A DNA stretch of 64,000 nt from Bombus terrestris (taxonomy: Eukaryota > Arthropoda > Insecta > Hymenoptera > Apidae): the NCBI RefSeq assembly GCF_910591885.1, contig NW_025963646.1, forward strand, positions 1-64,000, given 5' to 3'. A program made the translations under genes and the position numbers. The notes beneath the pieces were generated by a model. That model did no database searches and had not been told where the DNA came from. It saw only the letters and a list, made by a program, of their open reading frames with translations. This document shows, piece after piece, positions 23,621 through 36,600 of this stretch. How positions within the stretch are numbered: position 1 is the stretch's first letter; each line of letters opens with the position of its first letter.

Positions 23621-26600
23621 TTGTCCCACGTTGTCCCACGTTGTCCCACGTTGTCCCACGTTGTCCCACGGTGTCCAACGGTGTCCAACGATGTCCAACG
23701 GTGTCCAACGGTGTCCCACGATGTCCACCGATGTCCAACGGTGTCCAACGGTGTCCAACGGTGTCCAACGTTGTCCAACGATGCCCAACGGTGTCCCACG
23801 TTGTCCCACGTTGTCCCACGTTGTCCCACGTTGTCCCACGTTGTCCCACGTTGTCCCACGTTGTCCCACGGTGTCCAACGATGTCCAGCGGTGTCCAACG
23901 GTGTCCCACGTTGTCCCACGTTGTCCCACGTTGTCCCACGTTGTCCCACGTTGTCCCACGTTGTCCCACGTTGTCCCACGTTGTCCCACGTTGTCCCACG
24001 GTGTCCAACGATGTCCAACGATGTCCAACGGTGTCCAACGGTGTCCCACGGTGTCCAACGGTGTCCCACGTTGTCCCACGTTGTCCCACGTTGTCCCACG
24101 TTGTCCCACGTTGTCCCACGTTGTCCCACGTTGTCCCATGGTGTCCAACGGTGTCCAACGATGTCCAACGGTGTCCAACGGTGTCCCACGTTGTCCCACG
24201 TTGTCCCACGGTGTCCAACGATGTCCAACGGTGTCCCACGTTGTCCCACGTTGTCCCACGTTGTCCCACGTTGTTCCATGGTTTCCCACGTTGTCCCACG
24301 TTGTCCCACGTTGTCCCACGGTGTCCAACGATGTCCAACGGTGTCCAACGGTGTCCCACGGTGTCCAACGGTGTCCCACGTTGTCCCACGATGTCCAACG
24401 ATGTCCAACGATGTCCAACGGTGTCCAACGGTGTCCCACGTTGTCCCACGTTGTCCCACGTTGTCCCACGGTGTCCAACGATGTCCAACGGTGTCCCACG
24501 TTGTCCAACGGTGTCCCACGTTGTCCCACGTTGTCCCACGTTGTCCCACGTTGTCCCACGATGTCCCACGTTGTCCCACGTTGTCCCACGTTGTCCCACG
24601 TTGTCCCACGTTGTCCCACGTTGTCCCACGGTGTCCAACGATGTCCAACGGTGTCCAACGGTGTCCAACGGTGTCCCACGTTGTCCCACGTTGTCCCACG
24701 TTGTCCCACGGTGTCCAACGATGTCCAGCGGTGTCCCACGTTGTCCCACGTTGTCCCACGTTGTCCCACGTTGTCCCACGTTGTCCCACGATGTCCCACG
24801 TTGTCCCACGTTGTCCCACGTTGTCCCACGTTGTCCCACGTTGTCCCACGTTGTCTCACGTTGTCCCACGTTGTCCCACGTTGTCCCACGTTGTCCCACG
24901 GTGTCCAACGATGTCCAACGGTGTCCCACGTTGTCCAACGGTGTCCCACGTTGTCCCACGTTGTCCCACGTTGTCCCACGTTGTCCCACGTTGTCCCACG
25001 TTGTCCCACGTTGTCCAACGATGTCCAACGGTGTCCCACGGTGTCCAACGGTGTCCCACGTTGTCCCACGTTGTCCCACGTTGTCCCACGTTGTCCCACG
25101 TTGTCCCACGGTGTCCAACGGTGTCCAACGATGTCCAACGGTGTCCAACGGTGTCCCACGTTGTCCCACGTTGTCCCACGGTGTCCAACGATGTCCAACG
25201 GTGTCCAACGGTGTCCCACGGTGTCCAACGGTGTCCCACGGTGTCCAACGGTGTCCCACGTTGTCCCACGTTGTCCCACGTTGTCCCACGTTGTCCCACG
25301 TTGTCCCACGTTGTCCCACGTTGTCCCACGGTGTCCAACGATGTCCAACGGTGTCCCACGTTGTCCAACGGTGTCCCACGTTGTCCCACGTTGTCCCACG
25401 TTGTCCCACGTTGTCCCACGTTGTCCCACGTTGTCCCACGTTCTCCCACGCTGTCCCACGTTGTCCCACGCTGTCCCACGTTGTCCCACGTTGTCCCACG
25501 TTGTCCCACGTTGTCCCACGTTGTCCCACGTTGTCCCACGGTGTCCAACGATGTCCAACGGTGTCCAACGGTGTCCCACGGTGTCCAACGGTGTCCCACG
25601 TTGTCCCACGTTGTCCCACGTTGTCCCACGTTGTCCCACGTTGTCCCACGTTGTCCCACGGTGTCCAACGGTGTCCTACGATGTCCAACGGTGTCCAACG
25701 GTGTCCCACGATGTCCCCCGATGTCCAACGGTGTCCAACGGTGTCCAACGGTGTCCAACGGTGTCCAACGATGTCCAACGATGTCCAACGATGTCCAACG
25801 GTGCCCAACGATGTCCAACGATGTCCAACGGTGTCCCACGATGTCCAACGATGTCCAACGATGTCCAACGGTGTCCAACGGTGTCCCACGTTGTCCCACG
25901 TTGTCCCACGTTGTCCCACGTTGTCCCACGGTGTCCAACGATGTCCAACGGTGTCCCACGTTGTCCCACGTTGTCCCACGTTGTCCCACGGTGTCCAACG
26001 ATGTCCAACGGTGTCCCACGTTGTCCCACGTTGTTCCACTTTGTCCCACGTTGTCCCACGTTGTCCCACGATGTCCCACGTTGTCCCACGTTGTCCCACG
26101 TTGTCCCACGTTGTCCCACGTTGTCCCACGTTGTCCCACGTTGTCCCACGGTGTCCAACGATGTCCAACGGTGTCCCACGTTGTCCAACGGTGTCCAACG
26201 GTGTCCAACGATGTCCAACGATGTCCAACGATGTCCAACGGTGTCCAACGATGTCCCACGTTGTCCCACGGTGTCCCACGGTGTCCAACGGTGTCCAACG
26301 GTGTCCAACGGTGTCCAACGATGTCCAACGGTGTCCAACGGTGTCCCACGGTGTCCAACGGTGTCCAACGATGTCCAACGGTGTCCCACGTTGTCCCACG
26401 TTGTCCCACGTTGTCCCACGTTGTTCCATGGTTTCCCACGTTGTCCCACGTTGTCCCACGTTGTCCCACGGTGTCCAACGATGTCCAACGGTGTCCAACG
26501 GTGTCCCACGGTGTCCAATGGTGTCCCACGTTGTCCCACGTTGTCCCACGTTGTCCCACGTTGTCCCACGTTGTCCAACGGTGTCCCACGGTGTTCAACG

Positions 26601-29400
26601 GTGTCCCACGTTGTCCCACGTTGTCCCACGTTGTCCCACGTTGTCCCACGTTGTCCCACGTTGTCCCACGTTGTCCCACGTTGTCCCACGTTGTCCCACG
26701 TTGTCCCACGGTGTCCAACGGTGTCCAACGATGTCCAACGGTGTCCAACGGTGTCCCACGTTGTCCCACGATGTCCCACGTTGTCCCACGTTGTCCCACG
26801 TTGTCCCACGTTGTCCCACGGTGTCCAACGGTGTCCAACGATGTCCAACGGTGTCCAACGGTGTCCCACGATGTCCACCGATGTCCAACGGTGTCCAACG
26901 GTGTCCAACGGTGTCCAACGGTGTCCAACGGTGTCCAACGATGTCCAACGGTGTCCAACGGTGTCCCACGGTGTCCAACGATGTCCAACGGTGTCCCACG
27001 TTGTCCAACGGTGTCCCACGTTGTCCCACGTTGTCCCACGTTGTCCCACGTTGTCCCACGTTGTCCCACGTTGTCCCACGGTGTCCCACGGTGTCCAACG
27101 GTGTCCAACGGTGTCCAACGGTGTCCCACGGTGTCCAACGGTGTCCCACGTTGTCCCACGTTGTCCCACGTTGTCCCACGTTGTCCAACGATGTCCAACG
27201 GTGTCCCACGTTGTCCCACGTTGTTCCATGGTTTCCCACGTTGTCCCACGTTGTCCCACGTTGTCCCACGTTGTCCCACGTTGTCCCACGTTGTCCCACG
27301 TTGTCCCACGTTGTCCCACGTTGTCCCACGTTGTCCCACGTTGTCCCACGGTGTCCAACGATGTCCAACGGTGTCCCACGGTGTCCAACGATGTCCAACG
27401 GTGTCCAACGGTGTCCAACGGTGTCCAACGGTGTCCCACGTTGTCCCACGTTGTCCCACGGTGTCCAACGATGTCCAACGGTGTCCCACGTTGTCCCACG
27501 TTGTCCCACGGTGTCCAACGATGTCCAACGGTGTCCCACGTTGTCCCACGTTGTCCCACGTTGTCCCACGTTGTCCCACGATGTCCCACGTTGTCCAACG
27601 ATGTCCAACGGTGTCCCACGTTGTCCCACGTTGTCCTACGTTGTCCCACGTTGTCCCACGTTGTCCCACGTTGTCCCACGTTGTCCCACGTTGTCCCACG
27701 GTGTCCAACGATGTCCAACGATGTCCAACGGTGTCCAACGGTGTCCCACGGTGTCCAACGGTGTCCCACGTTGTCCCACGTTGTCCCACGTTGTCCCACG
27801 TTGTCCCACGTTGTCCCACGTTGTCCCACGTTGTCCCACGTTGTCCCACGTTGTCCCACGGTGTCCAACGATGTCCAACGGTGTCCCACGTTGTCCCACG
27901 TTGTCCAACGGTGTCCCACGTTGTCCCACGTTGTCCAACGGTGTCCAACGGTGTCCCACGTTGTCCCACGTTGTCCCACGTTGTCCCACGTTGTCCCACG
28001 ATGTCCCACGTTGTCCAACGATGTCCAACGGTGTCCCACGTTGTCCCACGTTGTCCTACGTTGTCCCACGTTGTCCCACGTTGTCCCACGTTGTCCCACG
28101 TTGTCCCACGTTGTCCCACGGTGTCCAACGGTGTCCAACGATGTCCAACGGTGTCCAACGGTGTCCCACGTTGTCCAACGTTGTCCCACGTTGTCCCACG
28201 TTGTCCCACGGTGTCCAACGATGTCCAACGGTGTCCCACGTTGTCCCACGTTGTCCCACGTTGTCCCACGTTGTCCCACGTTGTCCCACGTTGTCCCACG
28301 TTGTCCCACGTTGTCCCACGGCGTCCAACGGTGTCCAACGATGTCCAACGGTGTCCAACGGTGTCCCACGATGTCCACCGATGTCCAACGGTGTCCAACG
28401 GTGTCCAACGGTGTCCAACGTTGTCCAACGATGCCCAACGGTGTCCCACGTTGTCCCACGTTGTCCCACGTTGTCCCACGTTGTCCCACGTTGTCCCACG
28501 TTGTCCCACGTTGTCCCACGGTGTCCAACGATGTCCAGCGGTGTCCAACGGTGTCCCACGTTGTCCCACGTTGTCCCACGTTGTCCCACGTTGTCCCACG
28601 TTGTCCCACGTTGTCCCACGTTGTCCCACGTTGTCCAACGGTGTCCCACGTTGTCCCACGTTGTCCTACGTTGTCCCACGTTGTCCCACGTTGTCCCACG
28701 TTGTCCCACGTTGTCCCACGTTGTCCCACGGTGTCCAACGATGTCCAACGATGTCCAACGGTGTCCAACGGTGTCCCACGGTGTCCAACGGTGTCCCACG
28801 TTGTCCCACGTTGTCCCACGTTGTCCCACGTTGTCCCACGTTGTCCCACGTTGTCCCACGTTGTCCCACGGTGTCCAACGGTGTCCAACGATGTCCAACG
28901 GTGTCCAACGGTGTCCCACGTTGTCCCACGTTGTCCCACGGTGTCCAACGATGTCCAACGGTGTCCCACGTTGTCCCACGTTGTCCCACGTTGTCCCACG
29001 TTGTCCCACGTTGTCCCACGTTGTCCCACGTTGTCCCACGTTGTCCCACGTTGTCCCACGTTGTCCCACGGTGTCCAACGGTGTCCAACGATGTCCAACG
29101 GTGTCCAACGGTGTCCCACGTTGTCCCACGTTGTCCCACGTTGTCCCACGTTGTCCCACGTTGTCCCACGTTGTCCCACGGTGTCCAACGATGTCCAACG
29201 GTGTCCCACGTTGTCCAACGGTGTCCCACGTTGTCCCACGTTGTCCCACGTTGTCCCACGTTGTCCCACGATGTCCCACGTTGTCCCACGTTGTCCCACG
29301 TTGTCCCACGGTGTCCAACGATGTCCAACGGTGTCCAACGGTGTCCCACGGTGTCCAATGGTGTCCCACGTTGTCCCACGTTGTCCCACGTTGTCCCACG
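23621..29400. repeat. About 10.3-kb-offset duplication, downstream copy
   Basis: This is the partner of 13,381-18,700. Differences include an added TCCCACGCTG at 25,444-25,453, TCCCCCGATG at 25,714 where a TCCACCGATG is expected, and plain a-units near 29,004 where the upstream copy has TTCCATGGTT (18,264). The register-breaking deletion is absent here. Confidence 0.85.
26420..28700. repeat. About 3.6-kb-offset duplication, upstream copy
   Basis: TTCCATGGTT (26,424), TCCAATGGTG (26,514), TTCAACGGTG (26,594), TTCCATGGTT (27,224) and TCCTACGTTG (27,634, 28,054 and 28,664) recur at 30,034, 30,124, 30,204, 30,804, 31,214, 31,604 and 32,324. Offsets are 3,550-3,660 bp, changing only by whole units. 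Confidence 0.8.
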
Positions 29401-30029
29401 TTGTCCCACGTTGTCCAACGGTGTCCCACGGTGTTCAACGGTGTCCCACGTTGTCCCACGTTGTCCCACGTTGTCCCACGTTGTCCCACGGTGTCCAACG
29501 TTGTCCAACGGTGTCCCACGGTGTCCAACGGTGTCCAACGATGTCCAACGGTGTCCCACGTTGTCCCACGTTGTCCCACGTTGTCCCACGTTGTTCCATG
29601 GTTTCCCACGTTGTCCCACGTTGTCCCACGTTGTCCCACGGTGTCCAACGGTGTCCAACGATGTCCAACGGTGTCCAACGGTGTCCCACGATGTCCACCG
29701 ATGTCCAACGGTGTCCAACGGTGTCCAACGGTGTCCAACGGTGTCCAACGGTGTCCAACGATGTCCAACGGTGTCCAACGGTGTCCCACGGTGTCCAACG
29801 ATGTCCAACGGTGTCCCACGTTGTCCCACGATGTCCAACGATGTCCAACGATGTCCAACGGTGTCCAACGGTGTCCCACGTTGTCCCACGTTGTCCCACG
29901 TTGTCCCACGGTGTCCAACGATGTCCAACGGTGTCCCACGGTGTCCAACGGTGTCCAACGATGTCCAACGGTGTCCCACGTTGTCCCACGTTGTCCCACG
30001 TTGTCCCACGTTGTCCCACGTTGTCCCAC

Positions 30030-32340
30030 GTTGTTCCATGGTTTCCCACGTTGTCCCACGTTGTCCCACGTTGTCCCACGGTGTCCAACGATGTCCAACG
30101 GTGTCCAACGGTGTCCCACGGTGTCCAATGGTGTCCCACGTTGTCCCACGTTGTCCCACGTTGTCCCACGTTGTCCCACGTTGTCCAACGGTGTCCCACG
30201 GTGTTCAACGGTGTCCCACGTTGTCCCACGTTGTCCCACGTTGTCCCACGTTGTCCCACGTTGTCCCACGTTGTCCCACGTTGTCCCACGGTGTCCAACG
30301 GTGTCCAACGATGTCCAACGGTGTCCAACGGTGTCCCACGTTGTCCCACGATGTCCCACGTTGTCCCACGTTGTCCCACGTTGTCCCACGTTGTCCCACG
30401 GTGTCCAACGGTGTCCAACGATGTCCAACGGTGTCCAACGGTGTCCCACGATGTCCACCGATGTCCAACGGTGTCCAACGGTGTCCAACGGTGTCCAACG
30501 GTGTCCAACGGTGTCCAACGATGTCCAACGGTGTCCAACGGTGTCCCACGGTGTCCAACGATGTCCAACGGTGTCCCACGTTGTCCAACGGTGTCCCACG
30601 TTGTCCCACGTTGTCCCACGTTGTCCCACGTTGTCCCACGTTGTCCCACGTTGTCCCACGGTGTCCCACGGTGTCCAACGGTGTCCAACGGTGTCCAACG
30701 GTGTCCCACGGTGTCCAACGGTGTCCCACGTTGTCCCACGTTGTCCCACGTTGTCCCACGTTGTCCAACGATGTCCAACGGTGTCCCACGTTGTCCCACG
30801 TTGTTCCATGGTTTCCCACGTTGTCCCACGTTGTCCCACGTTGTCCCACGTTGTCCCACGTTGTCCCACGTTGTCCCACGTTGTCCCACGTTGTCCCACG
30901 TTGTCCCACGTTGTCCCACGTTGTCCCACGGTGTCCAACGATGTCCAACGGTGTCCCACGGTGTCCAACGATGTCCAACGGTGTCCAACGGTGTCCAACG
31001 GTGTCCAACGGTGTCCCACGTTGTCCCACGTTGTCCCACGGTGTCCAACGATGTCCAACGGTGTCCCACGTTGTCCCACGTTGTCCCACGGTGTCCAACG
31101 ATGTCCAACGGTGTCCCACGTTGTCCCACGTTGTCCCACGTTGTCCCACGTTGTCCCACGATGTCCCACGTTGTCCAACGATGTCCAACGGTGTCCCACG
31201 TTGTCCCACGTTGTCCTACGTTGTCCCACGTTGTCCCACGTTGTCCCACGTTGTCCCACGTTGTCCCACGTTGTCCCACGGTGTCCAACGATGTCCAACG
31301 ATGTCCAACGGTGTCCAACGGTGTCCCACGGTGTCCAACGGTGTCCCACGTTGTCCCACGTTGTCCCACGTTGTCCCACGTTGTCCCACGTTGTCCCACG
31401 TTGTCCCACGTTGTCCCACGTTGTCCCACGTTGTCCCACGGTGTCCAACGATGTCCAACGGTGTCCCACGTTGTCCCACGTTGTCCAACGGTGTCCAACG
31501 GTGTCCCACGTTGTCCCACGTTGTCCCACGTTGTCCCACGTTGTCCCACGATGTCCCACGTTGTCCAACGATGTCCAACGGTGTCCCACGTTGTCCCACG
31601 TTGTCCTACGTTGTCCCACGTTGTCCCACGTTGTCCCACGTTGTCCCACGTTGTCCCACGTTGTCCCACGGTGTCCAACGGTGTCCAACGATGTCCAACG
31701 GTGTCCAACGGTGTCCCACGTTGTCCGACGTTGTCCCACGTTGTCCCACGTTGTCCCACGGTGTCCAACGATGTCCAACGGTGTCCCACGTTGTCCCACG
31801 TTGTCCCACGTTGTCCCACGTTGTCCCACGTTGTCCCACGTTGTCCCACGTTGTCCCACGTTGTCCCACGGTGTCCAACGGTGTCCAACGATGTCCAAAG
31901 GTGTCCAACGGTGTCCCACGATGTCCACCGATGTCCAACGGTGTCCAACGGTGTCCAACAGTGTCCAACGTTGTCCAACGATGCCCAACGGTGTCCCACG
32001 GTGTCCCACGTTGTCCCACGTTGTCCCACGTTGTCCCACGTTGTCCCACGTTGTCCCACGTTGTCCCACGTTGTCCCACGGTGTCCAACGGTGTCCAGCG
32101 GTGTCCAACGGTGTCCCACGTTGTCCCACGTTGTCCCACGTTGTCCCACGTTGTCCCACGTTGTCCCACGTTGTCCCACGTTGTCCCACGTTGTCCCACG
32201 TTGTCCCACGTTGTCCCACGTTGTCCCACGTTGTCCCACGGTGTCCAACGATGTCCAACGGTGTCCCACGTTGTCCCACGTTGTCCAACGGTGTCCAACG
32301 GTGTCCCACGTTGTCCCACGTTGTCCTACGTTGTCCCACG
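30030..32340. repeat. About 3.6-kb-offset duplication, downstream copy
   Basis: This is the partner of 26,420-28,700. Its first part is also repeated just upstream: TCCAATGGTG 29,354/30,124 and TTCAACGGTG 29,434/30,204, a 770-bp offset. Private changes include TCCAAAGGTG (31,894) and TCCAACAGTG (31,954). Confidence 0.8.
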
Positions 32341-33600
32341 TTGTCCCACGTTGTCCCACGTTGTCCCACGTTGTCCCACGTTGTCCCACGGTGTCCAACG
32401 ATGTCCAACGATGTCCAACGGTGTCCAACGGTGTCCCACGGTGTCCAACGGTGTCCCACGTTGTCCCACGTTGTCCCACGTTGTCCCACGTTGTCCCACG
32501 TTGTCCCACGTTGTCCCACGTTGTCCCACGGTGTCCAACGGTGTCCAACGATGTCCAACGGTGTCCAACGGTGTCCCACGTTGTCCCACGTTGTCCCACG
32601 GTGTCCAACGATGTCCAACGGTGTCCCACGTTGTCCCACGTTGTCCCACGTTGTCCCACGTTGTTCCATGGTTTCCCACGTTGTCCCACGTTGTCCCACG
32701 TTGTCCCACGGTGTCCAACGATGTCCAACGGTGTCCCACGGTGTCGAACGGTGTCCCACGTTGTCCCACGATGTCCAACGATGTCCAACGATGTCCAACG
32801 GTGTCCAACGGTGTCCCACGTTGTCCCACGTTGTCCCACGTTGTCCCACGGTGTCCAACGATGTCCAACGGCGTCCCACGTTGTCCAACGGTGTCCCACG
32901 TTGTCCCACGTTGTCCCACGTTGTCCCACGTTGTCCCACGATGTCCCACGTTGTCCCACGTTGTCCCACGTTGTCCCACGTTGTCCCACGTTGTCCCACG
33001 TTGTCCCACGGTGTCCAACGATGTCCAACGGTGTCCAACGGTGTCCAACGGTGTCCCACGTTGTCCCACGTTGTCCCACGTTGTCCCACGGTGTCCAACG
33101 ATGTCCAACGGTGTCCCACGTTGTCCCACGATGTCCCACGTTGTCCCACGTTGTCCCACGTTGTCCCACGTTGTCCCACGTTGTCCCACGTTGTCTCACG
33201 TTGTCCCACGTTGTCCCACGTTGTCCCACGTTGTCCCACGGTGTCCAACGATGTCCAACGGTGTCCCACGTTGTCCAACGGTGTCCCACGTTGTCCCACG
33301 TTGTCCCACGTTGTCCCACGTTGTCCCACGTTGTCCCACGTTGTCCCACGTTGTCCAACGATGTCCAACGGTGTCCCACGGTGTCCAACGGTGTCCCACG
33401 TTGTCCCACGTTGTCCCACGTTGTCCCACGTTGTCCCACGTTGTCCCACGGTGTCCAACGGTGTCCAACGATGTCCAACGGTGTCCAACGGTGTCCCACG
33501 TTGTCCCACGTTGTCCCACGGTGTCCAACGATGTCCAACGGTGTCCAACGGTGTCCCACGGTGTCCAACGGTGTCCCACGGTGTCCAACGGTGTCCCACG
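32341..33600. repeat. Third copy of the TTCCATGGTT - TCTCACGTTG - cassette tract
   Basis: TTCCATGGTT (32,664), TCTCACGTTG (33,194) and the 250-bp cassette at 33,351 follow each other as at 14,014/14,594/14,751 and 24,274/24,854/25,011. The second interval is 157 bp in all three. The first is 580, 580 and 530 bp. Private variants here are TCGAACGGTG (32,744) and a d unit ending in GCG (32,864-32,873). Confidence 0.75.
33351..33600. repeat. 250-bp cassette M
   Basis: The cassette runs from an f/c/d entry through b-d and a short a-run, then a b-d-c-d-d block at +100, two a-units, and finally an alternating d-b-d-b-d-b tail. It ends exactly at +250, where a-units resume. Copies with the same +100 and +250 landmarks lie at 14,751, 25,011, 33,351, 34,001, 35,781 and 36,351. 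A slightly longer form (270 bp) lies at 20,101 and its upstream partner at 7,571. Confidence 0.8.
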
Positions 33601-34000
33601 TTGTCCCACGTTGTCCCACGTTGTCCCACGTTGGCCCACGTTGTCCCACGTTGTCCCACGGTGTCCAACGATGTCCAACGGTGTCCCACGTTGTCCAACG
33701 GTGTCCAACGGTGTCCAACGATGTCCAACGGTGTCCCACGTTGTCCCACGTTGTCCCACGTTGTCCCACGTTGTCCCACGTTGTCCCACGTTGTCCCACG
33801 TTGTCCCACGGTGTCCCACGGTGTCCAACGGTGTCCAACGGTGTCCAACGGTGTCCAACGATGTCCAACGGTGTCCAACGGTGTCCCACGGTGTCCAACG
33901 GTGTCCAACGATGTCCAACGGTGTCCCACGTTGTCCCACGTTGTCCCACGTTGTCCCACGTTGTCCCACGTTGTCCCACGTTGTCCCACGTTGTCCCACG

Positions 34001-34250
34001 TTGTCCAACGATGTCCAACGGTGTCCCACGGTGTCCAACGGTGTCCCACGTTGTCCCACGTTGTCCCACGTTGTCCCACGTTGTCCCACGTTGTCCCACG
34101 GTGTCCAACGGTGTCCAACGATGTCCAACGGTGTCCAACGGTGTCCCACGTTGTCCCACGTTGTCCCACGGTGTCCAACGATGTCCAACGGTGTCCAACG
34201 GTGTCCCACGGTGTCCAACGGTGTCCCACGGTGTCCAACGGTGTCCCACG
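34001..34250. repeat. 250-bp cassette M, copy
   Basis: The copy lies 650 bp after the one at 33,351, with the b-d-c-d-d block at 34,101 and the alternating tail ending at 34,250. Confidence 0.8.
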
Positions 34251-34470
34251 TTGTCCCACGTTGTCCCACGTTGTCCCACGTTGTCCCACGTTGTCCCACG
34301 TTGTCCCACGTTGTCCCACGTTGTCCCACGGTGTCCAACGGTGTCCAACGATGTCCAACGGTGTCCAACGGTGTCCCACGTTGTCCCACGTTGTCCCACG
34401 TTGTCCCACGTTGTCCCACGTTGTCCCACGTTGTCCCACGGTGTCCAACGATGTCCAACGGTGTCCCACG

Positions 34471-34640
34471 TTGTCCAACGGTGTCCAACGGTGTCCAACG
34501 ATGTCCAACGATGTCCAACGATGTCCAACGGTGTCCAACGATGTCCAACGATGTCCACCGATGTCCAACGGTGTCCAACGGTGTCCAACGGTGTCCAACG
34601 ATGTCCAACGATGTCCAACGATGTCCAACGGTGTCCAACG
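34471..34640. repeat. Run of 17 TCCAAC/TCCACC-type units
   Basis: All units in this stretch have A at position 4, including a TCCACCGATG unit at 34,554, and no TCCCACGTTG unit interrupts it. The block is followed by TCCCGCGGTG, a rare form seen again near 35,034. A similar but shorter stretch lies around 35,290-35,470. Confidence 0.8.
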
Positions 34641-35780
34641 GTGTCCCGCGGTGTCCAACGATGTCCAACGGTGTCCCACGTTGTCCCACGTTGTCCCACG
34701 TTGTCCCACGTTGTCCCACGTTGTCCCACGGTGTCCCACGGAGTCCAACGGTGTCCAACGGTGTCCAACGGTGTCCCACGGTGTCCAGCGGTGTCCAACG
34801 ATGTCCAACGGTGTCCCACGTTGTCCCACGTTGTCCCACGTTGTCCCACGTTGTCCCACGTTGTCCCACGTTGTCCCACGTTGTCCCACGTTGTCCCACG
34901 TTGTCCAACGATGTCCAACGGTGTCCCACGGTGTCCAACGGTGTCCCACGTTGTCCCACGTTGTCCCACGTTGTCCCACGTTGTCCCACGTTGTCCCACG
35001 TTGTCCCACGTTGTCCCACGGTGTCCAACGGTGTCCCGCGGTGTCCAACGATGTCCAACGGTGTCCCACGTTGTCCCACGTTGTCCCACGTTGTCCCACG
35101 TTGTCCCACGTTGTCCCACGTTGTCCCACGTTGTCCCACGGTGTCCCACGGTGTCCAACGGTGTCCAACGGTGTCCAACGGTGTCCCACGGTGTCCAGCG
35201 GTGTCCAACGATGTCCAACGGTGTCCCACGTTGTCCCACGTTGTCCCACGTTGTCCCACGGTGTCCAACGATGTCCAACGGTGTCCCACGTTGTCCAACG
35301 GTGTCCAACGGTGTCCAACGATGTCCAACGATGTCCAACGATGTCCAACGGTGTCCAACGATGTCCAACGATGTCCACCGATGTCCAACGGTGTCCAACG
35401 GTGTCCAACGGTGTCCAACGGTGTCCAACGGTGTCCAACGGTGTCCAACGATGTCCAACGGTGTCCAACGGTGTCCCACGGTGTCCAACGATGTCCAACG
35501 GTGTCCCACGTTGTCCCACGTTGTCCCACGTTGTCCCACGTTGTCCCACGTTGTCCCACGTTGTCCCACGTTGTCCCACGGTGTCCCACGGTGTCCAACG
35601 GTGTCCAACGGTGTCCAACGGTGTCCAACGATGTCCAACGGTGTCCAACGGTGTCCCACGGTGTCCAACGGTGTCCAACGATGTCCAACGGTGTCCCACG
35701 TTGTCCCACGTTGTCCCACGTTGTCCCACGTTGTCCCACGTTGTCCCACGTTGTCCCACGTTGTCCCACGTTGTCCCACG

Positions 35781-36030
35781 TTGTCCAACGATGTCCAACG
35801 GTGTCCCACGGTGTCCAACGGTGTCCCACGTTGTCCCACGTTGTCCCACGTTGTCCCACGTTGTCCCACGTTGTCCCACGGTGTCCAACGGTGTCCAACG
35901 ATGTCCAACGGTGTCCAACGGTGTCCCACGTTGTCCCACGTTGTCCCACGGTGTCCAACGATGTCCAACGGTGTCCAACGGTGTCCCACGGTGTCCAACG
36001 GTGTCCCACGGTGTCCAACGGTGTCCCACG
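35781..36030. repeat. 250-bp cassette M, copy
   Basis: The b-d-c-d-d block is at 35,881 and the tail ends at 36,030, before a nine-unit a-run. Confidence 0.8.
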
Positions 36031-36350
36031 TTGTCCCACGTTGTCCCACGTTGTCCCACGTTGTCCCACGTTGTCCCACGTTGTCCCACGTTGTCCCACG
36101 TTGTCCCACGTTGTCCCACGGTGTCCAACGGTGTCCAACGATGTCCAACGGTGTCCAACGGTGTCCCACGTTGTCCCACGTTGTCCCACGTTGTCCCACG
36201 TTGTCCCACGTTGTCCCACGTTGTCCCACGGTGTCCAACGATGTCCAACGGTGTCCCACGTTGTCCAACGGTGTCCAACGGTGTCCAACGATGTCCCACG
36301 TTGTCCCACGTTGTCCCACGTTGTCCCACGTTGTCCCACGTTGTCCCACG

Positions 36351-36600
36351 TTGTCCAACGATGTCCAACGGTGTCCCACGGTGTCCAACGGTGTCCCACG
36401 TTGTCCCACGTTGTCCCACGTTGTCCCACGTTGTCCCACGTTGTCCCACGGTGTCCAACGGTGTCCAACGATGTCCAACGGTGTCCAACGGTGTCCCACG
36501 TTGTCCCACGTTGTCCCACGGTGTCCAACGATGTCCAACGGTGTCCAACGGTGTCCCACGGTGTCCAACGGTGTCCCACGGTGTCCAACGGTGTCCCACG
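36351..36600. repeat. 250-bp cassette M, copy
   Basis: The copy lies 570 bp after the one at 35,781, with the b-d-c-d-d block at 36,451 and the tail ending at 36,600. This is the last M cassette I found in the window. Confidence 0.8.
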
